From: Guillardia theta CCMP2712 | Lineage: Eukaryota > Cryptophyceae > Pyrenomonadales > Geminigeraceae | DNA length: 36,861 bases | Direction of reading: 5' to 3' | Assembly (NCBI RefSeq): GCF_000315625.1 | Contig: NW_005434597.1 | Coordinates: 390,641 to 427,501 of the forward strand | Shown here: positions 33,871-36,861 of the stretch, one piece after another | Position numbering within the stretch: the stretch's first letter is position 1 | Layout: every line of letters begins with the position of its first letter | Translations under genes and position numbers: made by a program | The notes under the pieces: generated by a model | Database searches by the model: none | The model's input: the letters and a program-made list of their open reading frames with translations, nothing else | Told to the model about the DNA's origin: nothing

Positions 33871-36021
33871 ATGGTACTACAGTATGATGAGAGCGTTCGC
33901 AACCTGCTGTATCGGAGATCATGCCAATACACGCAGGGCGAGCGCTCTGGAGGCCACGTCGAAGAGGCCGCCGACCTCGTTGAGAGAGTGAAGAGCTTCA
34001 TGAAGCGTTATCCTGGTAGTAGGACAGCTCATGCTTGCAGAGCTGAGGGGGGATGCACTCCCGACGCTATCGCTGAAGCCATCCGCTCGACATGTCGGCA
34101 GGCGAGACGCGACCTGTTTGAAGACTCTCTGAGCGAATGGAGCTCAGAGTCGAGAGCATGGTTTATTCAACAGATGGAGGAGGCCAAGAAGCAGAATGTC
34201 GAGACATACATCGGCACCGAAGGCACCGAGGGGACCTCCTTCATCTCCATGACTCTCCTAGGGATTTCCTCGATGTATGTTCGACAAGAAGAAAAGTTGA
34301 AAACGAAGCTTATGGAGCTGGGACTCATGGTAGACTCAGTCGACGGAGTCGACAAGGCCATCATGTGGAAAGCACCTTACAGACCTGAGATAGCACGAGC
34401 AGACGACATCTCAGTCACCGTCTCCTTCCTTCGGAATGAAGCAGCCATGGAGCTATGGGAAGGCAGGAGAGAATACTGCATAGACGGCAGACCGTTCCGA
34501 GCCACAGAGGTGAGCATTGCACATGACCGGTCGTTCAAGCTTCGAGCCAAGCGAGGACCTTGGGGCAAGGGAGGGAGCCTTGCCGAGCTATCACAGCTCT
34601 TAGCTCTCGGAGGAATGTCGACGGCCGAGATCGCTCAGATTTATCGATTTCAGCTGGTCTCGCAATCTCTTGCAGCCGCAGAGGTACAACCGCTTGCTGG
34701 CATGCTCGTGCAGAGTCCTGGGCAGAGAGGTCGCAAGGGGCCGAGCCCGAAGACGTATGTTGCTGTTGGAGCAAGCACTGGAGCTCTGCAGCTGCGAGAA
34801 GTGGAATGGGTACTAACATGCCCGACGTTGACCAGCTGCGAGCAGACGTTGGCCTCGTTCAGAGAGAGCGAGGCGATGGAGGGGGTACATCTAACCCTCA
34901 TCAGCGACGACGCCAAGCTCAGAGAGACGTTTGCAGTCGAGCTCACAGCAGACACTTTCGTGCCGAGGGGAAAGATCGCCAAGCAGAGGAAGGTACTTCG
35001 CGACAGAGACCAAGCTAGGCACAGCAGCTTTAGAGTACAGATCAAGTCGAGGTCAAGCATGAGCACAGGCCGCTTCTCGAGGAAGGAGATGGAAGCGCTG
35101 TGCGGAGGAGGTAACACATCGATCACGAGAGTCAAGCGAGCCATGTTGGAGTTAGCAAGAAGAATGAATCTCAAGCTGGTCAGCGTCGAGGTCGAGGAGG
35201 ATCGTGACACGCTCAGCTGGGATGGGAGCCTGATAGCTCTCTCCCTGGCGACCAAGGCAGAGGCTCGACGCTTGATGGACGACATGCCCTTCTACTTGGA
35301 AGGGATCCTGGAAGTCAAGCTGGAAGCGGTGGGTTTTAAGCTCAACCCTCAGCATGAGGAGGAGAGGAGCCCGAGCAGCGAGGAGCAAGCCCAAGAGCCC
35401 CAAGGGCAGCAGCAAGGCGCTGGATGGCTGGAGCTCAGCGACATCGACAGGATCACCATGGAAGCAGCGTCACCGTCAGGGCCAGTCGACCAACAGGTGT
35501 TGCTCGACCTCTCGACGATGCTCTTGGAGACATCAGAGGAGGAGCTGCTAGCTGGCAAGCCGATCTCGCTGGAGCTAGACAAGAGTGTTGGCAAGCTGCA
35601 TGACACCTTCTGCTCGCCGGGCAACGTGGAGTTCATGACGCTCGGAGCTTGGGCAGCCACGCCGACGTTGGGATCGAAGCGAAACATGTTGAAAGAAAAG
35701 CTCAGAGCATACCTCGGCGAGCAGCGCTGGACACGGGTGCAAGGGAACAAGGCAGCGAGAAGGGGCAGCGCCTTCTCTCCAAGGGCAGCAGCGACTGATG
35801 CGCTCGAGCAGGAGGCTGAGAGCGATGACATCGAGAGTCGATCTGTAAGCCTCTTGTTTCTTGCGATCAGTAAATTTGCTGAGCACCATGGGTTGAGCTG
35901 CACGGGCAAGGTCGACAAGCAAGACCGACTGCGGCTGATGATGAGGGAGGAAGTCGACATGGAGGCTGAGGAGGGCGAGGGCGTGGAGGAGGAGGCCGGT
36001 GCAGGCCTCTCGCGTGCTTGA
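33871..36021 (+). CDS. Subtelomeric single-exon ORF, unrecognised (gene family or retroelement ORF1)
   Basis: A 716-codon frame without introns starts at the ATG at 33871 (MVLQYDESVRNLLYRRS). It is hydrophilic and helix-rich with no membrane segment. Visible parts are EADLVERVKSFMKRYPGSRT-like helices near the N terminus, SLAELSQLLALGGMSTAEIA near 250, a charged Gln/Glu linker SSEEQAQEPQGQQQGAGWLE near 510 and an acidic C terminus (EEGEGVEEEAGAGLSRA). I see no reverse transcriptase, zinc knuckle, helicase or other known motif. At least two truncated copies lie just upstream and telomere repeats flank the unit on both sides, so it belongs to a repeated subtelomeric family. Lack of introns and a (CTA)6 tail followed by telomere repeats would fit ORF1 of a telomere-inserting retroelement, but no ORF2 is present. 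Confidence 0.7.
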   Translation: MVLQYDESVRNLLYRRSCQYTQGERSGGHVEEAADLVERVKSFMKRYPGSRTAHACRAEGGCTPDAIAEAIRSTCRQARRDLFEDSLSEWSSESRAWFIQQMEEAKKQNVETYIGTEGTEGTSFISMTLLGISSMYVRQEEKLKTKLMELGLMVDSVDGVDKAIMWKAPYRPEIARADDISVTVSFLRNEAAMELWEGRREYCIDGRPFRATEVSIAHDRSFKLRAKRGPWGKGGSLAELSQLLALGGMSTAEIAQIYRFQLVSQSLAAAEVQPLAGMLVQSPGQRGRKGPSPKTYVAVGASTGALQLREVEWVLTCPTLTSCEQTLASFRESEAMEGVHLTLISDDAKLRETFAVELTADTFVPRGKIAKQRKVLRDRDQARHSSFRVQIKSRSSMSTGRFSRKEMEALCGGGNTSITRVKRAMLELARRMNLKLVSVEVEEDRDTLSWDGSLIALSLATKAEARRLMDDMPFYLEGILEVKLEAVGFKLNPQHEEERSPSSEEQAQEPQGQQQGAGWLELSDIDRITMEAASPSGPVDQQVLLDLSTMLLETSEEELLAGKPISLELDKSVGKLHDTFCSPGNVEFMTLGAWAATPTLGSKRNMLKEKLRAYLGEQRWTRVQGNKAARRGSAFSPRAAATDALEQEAESDDIESRSVSLLFLAISKFAEHHGLSCTGKVDKQDRLRLMMREEVDMEAEEGEGVEEEAGAGLSRA

Positions 36022-36580
36022 AGCTCGAGTCAAGTCTTAGAGGTGGACAAGAGGCGGAGCGGAGCTGTGGGCCCCAAGGGGGGAAGGAGGAAGAAATAAA
36101 TGAGGTGGACATGGGGCAAGCAACGAAGGTAAGGGCAGGTAAGCCGGTGGGGGAGGGGAGAGGGGGGCGGGTGGAGGAGGCCGGGCGGAGGCCGGCCGGG
36201 CCCTAGGGCCCGGTCCGGACCGAGGCCCGGGGGAAGGGACGTGAGTCCCAGGGACCCATCCACAACCCACTTGCCACCTCATCCAGCATCCACTCACTGG
36301 CCGAAGGCCGGCCGAGACCGCCAAGGTGTGTCGGGGCCGAGGAAGCAACACAAGTAAAGCACGGACGACCCAGGCCAAGGCCGGCGGAGGAAACGCCACT
36401 GGCTGAGGCCGGGGAAGACCACTGAAGTATATACCAGAGGAGGGAGCAGAGCAGAAGCACGGCTGCCATAGGGGCCAGCCAAGTCGGGCCGAACTGCCAG
36501 GTCACGAGATCCCTGTTAGACTAGAATAGAGCAAGGTGATAACAAGCCATGCAACCTACCTAGCATTCTAATAAACTCAA
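36022..36580. other. GC-rich region downstream of the subtelomeric ORF
   Basis: Purine- and GC-rich non-coding DNA (most GC-rich at about 36140-36240), with overlapping spurious frames. An AATAAA motif occurs at about 36570, shortly before the CTA repeat, and could be a polyadenylation signal for the upstream ORF. Confidence 0.5.
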
Positions 36581-36598
36581 CTACTACTACTACTACTA
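36581..36598. repeat. (CTA)6 repeat at the telomere junction
   Basis: Six CTA units end directly in AGGGTTTTAGGG. This resembles the simple-repeat tail of some non-LTR retroelements abutting their target. Confidence 0.85.
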
Positions 36599-36771
36599 GG
36601 GTTTTAGGGTTTAGGGTTTTAGGGTTTAGGGTTTAGGGTTTTAGGGTCTAGGGTCTAGGGTTTAGGGTTTAGGGTTTAGGGTTTAGGGTTTAGGGTTTAG
36701 GGTTTAGGGTTTAGGGTTTAGGGTTTAGGTTTTAGGGTTTAGGGTTTAGGGTTTAGGGTTTAGGGTTTAGG
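36597..36771 (+). repeat. Telomeric repeat array (TTTAGGG)n
   Basis: About 24 units. Variants (TTTTAGGG, TCTAGGG) concentrate at the proximal side and the units become regular distally, as in real telomere-proximal arrays. The G-rich strand points right, so the chromosome end is expected on this side. Confidence 0.95.
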
Positions 36772-36861
36772 AGGCCGCCCCTTCCCGAGGCAGGCCGCCC
36801 CTTCCCGAGGCAGGCCGCCCCTTCCCGAGGCAGGCCGCCCCTTCCCGAGGCAGGCCGCCCC
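36772..36861. repeat. 20-bp GC-rich satellite beyond the telomeric array
   Basis: Four and a half perfect copies of AGGCCGCCCCTTCCCGAGGC run to the window edge. Because it lies distal to TTTAGGG repeats, that array is interstitial here, or the assembly joins two ends. Confidence 0.95.

Noticed and set aside
34650-35285. 211-codon minus-strand frame inside the subtelomeric ORF
   Set aside because: Ser/Leu-rich antisense shadow of a longer plus-strand frame that has duplicated, in-frame fragments upstream.

Overview
The window looks like nuclear DNA of a photosynthetic, flagellate protist, most likely a cryptophyte of the Guillardia type. This is an inference from several signs. Nearly every gene is broken by very short GT-AG introns (about 35-70 nt). 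One protein starts with a signal peptide ending at a phenylalanine (VQA|F), the entry signal for plastids of red-algal origin. There is a flagellar-type tubulin glycylase, an RWP-RK factor, and (TTTAGGG)n telomeric DNA at the right-hand side. Diatoms and other secondary algae share some of these traits, so the species call is moderate. Exon joins were made by eye from reading frame, splice phase and family motifs; they should be read as models.

Layout, left to right: 1-2680 ankyrin-repeat protein (-, runs off the left edge); 3768-4486 ICT1/ArfB-type peptidyl-tRNA hydrolase (+); 4637-5640 unrecognised protein (-); 6414-6932 RWP-RK protein (-); 8468-10187 plastid-targeted TraB-family protein (+, seven exons, complete); 10795-12555 SUA5/TsaC threonylcarbamoyl-AMP synthase (+); 12727-14040 repetitive Gly/Ser/Thr-rich protein (-); 14973-16098 a non-autonomous DNA transposon with long terminal inverted repeats; 16832-20115 TTLL3-type tubulin glycylase (+); 20865-21611 or more, patatin-like phospholipase (-); 22730-23819 unrecognised protein with a hydrophobic leader (-); 24561-25371 J-domain protein (-); 26868-28958 MORN-repeat/PARP fusion (-); 30004-32758 UDP-galactopyranose mutase fused to a GT90 (CAP10/KDEL) glycosyltransferase (-). 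Several spacers in the left third hold strongly GC-rich islands built from shared short motifs.

The right end (33448-36861) is subtelomeric. A 716-codon single-exon ORF lies between blocks of TTTAGGG repeats. Two shorter fragments of the same gene upstream are cut off exactly where telomere repeats begin. After the distal telomeric block comes a 20-bp GC-rich satellite.

The two most interesting genes are fusions. In the first, UGM makes UDP-galactofuranose and is joined to a GT90 transferase that could use it, suggesting a one-polypeptide galactofuranosylation enzyme. In the second, MORN repeats, usually membrane- or cytoskeleton-associated, precede a full PARP catalytic domain with an apparent H-Y-I triad, suggesting a located mono-ADP-ribosyltransferase.
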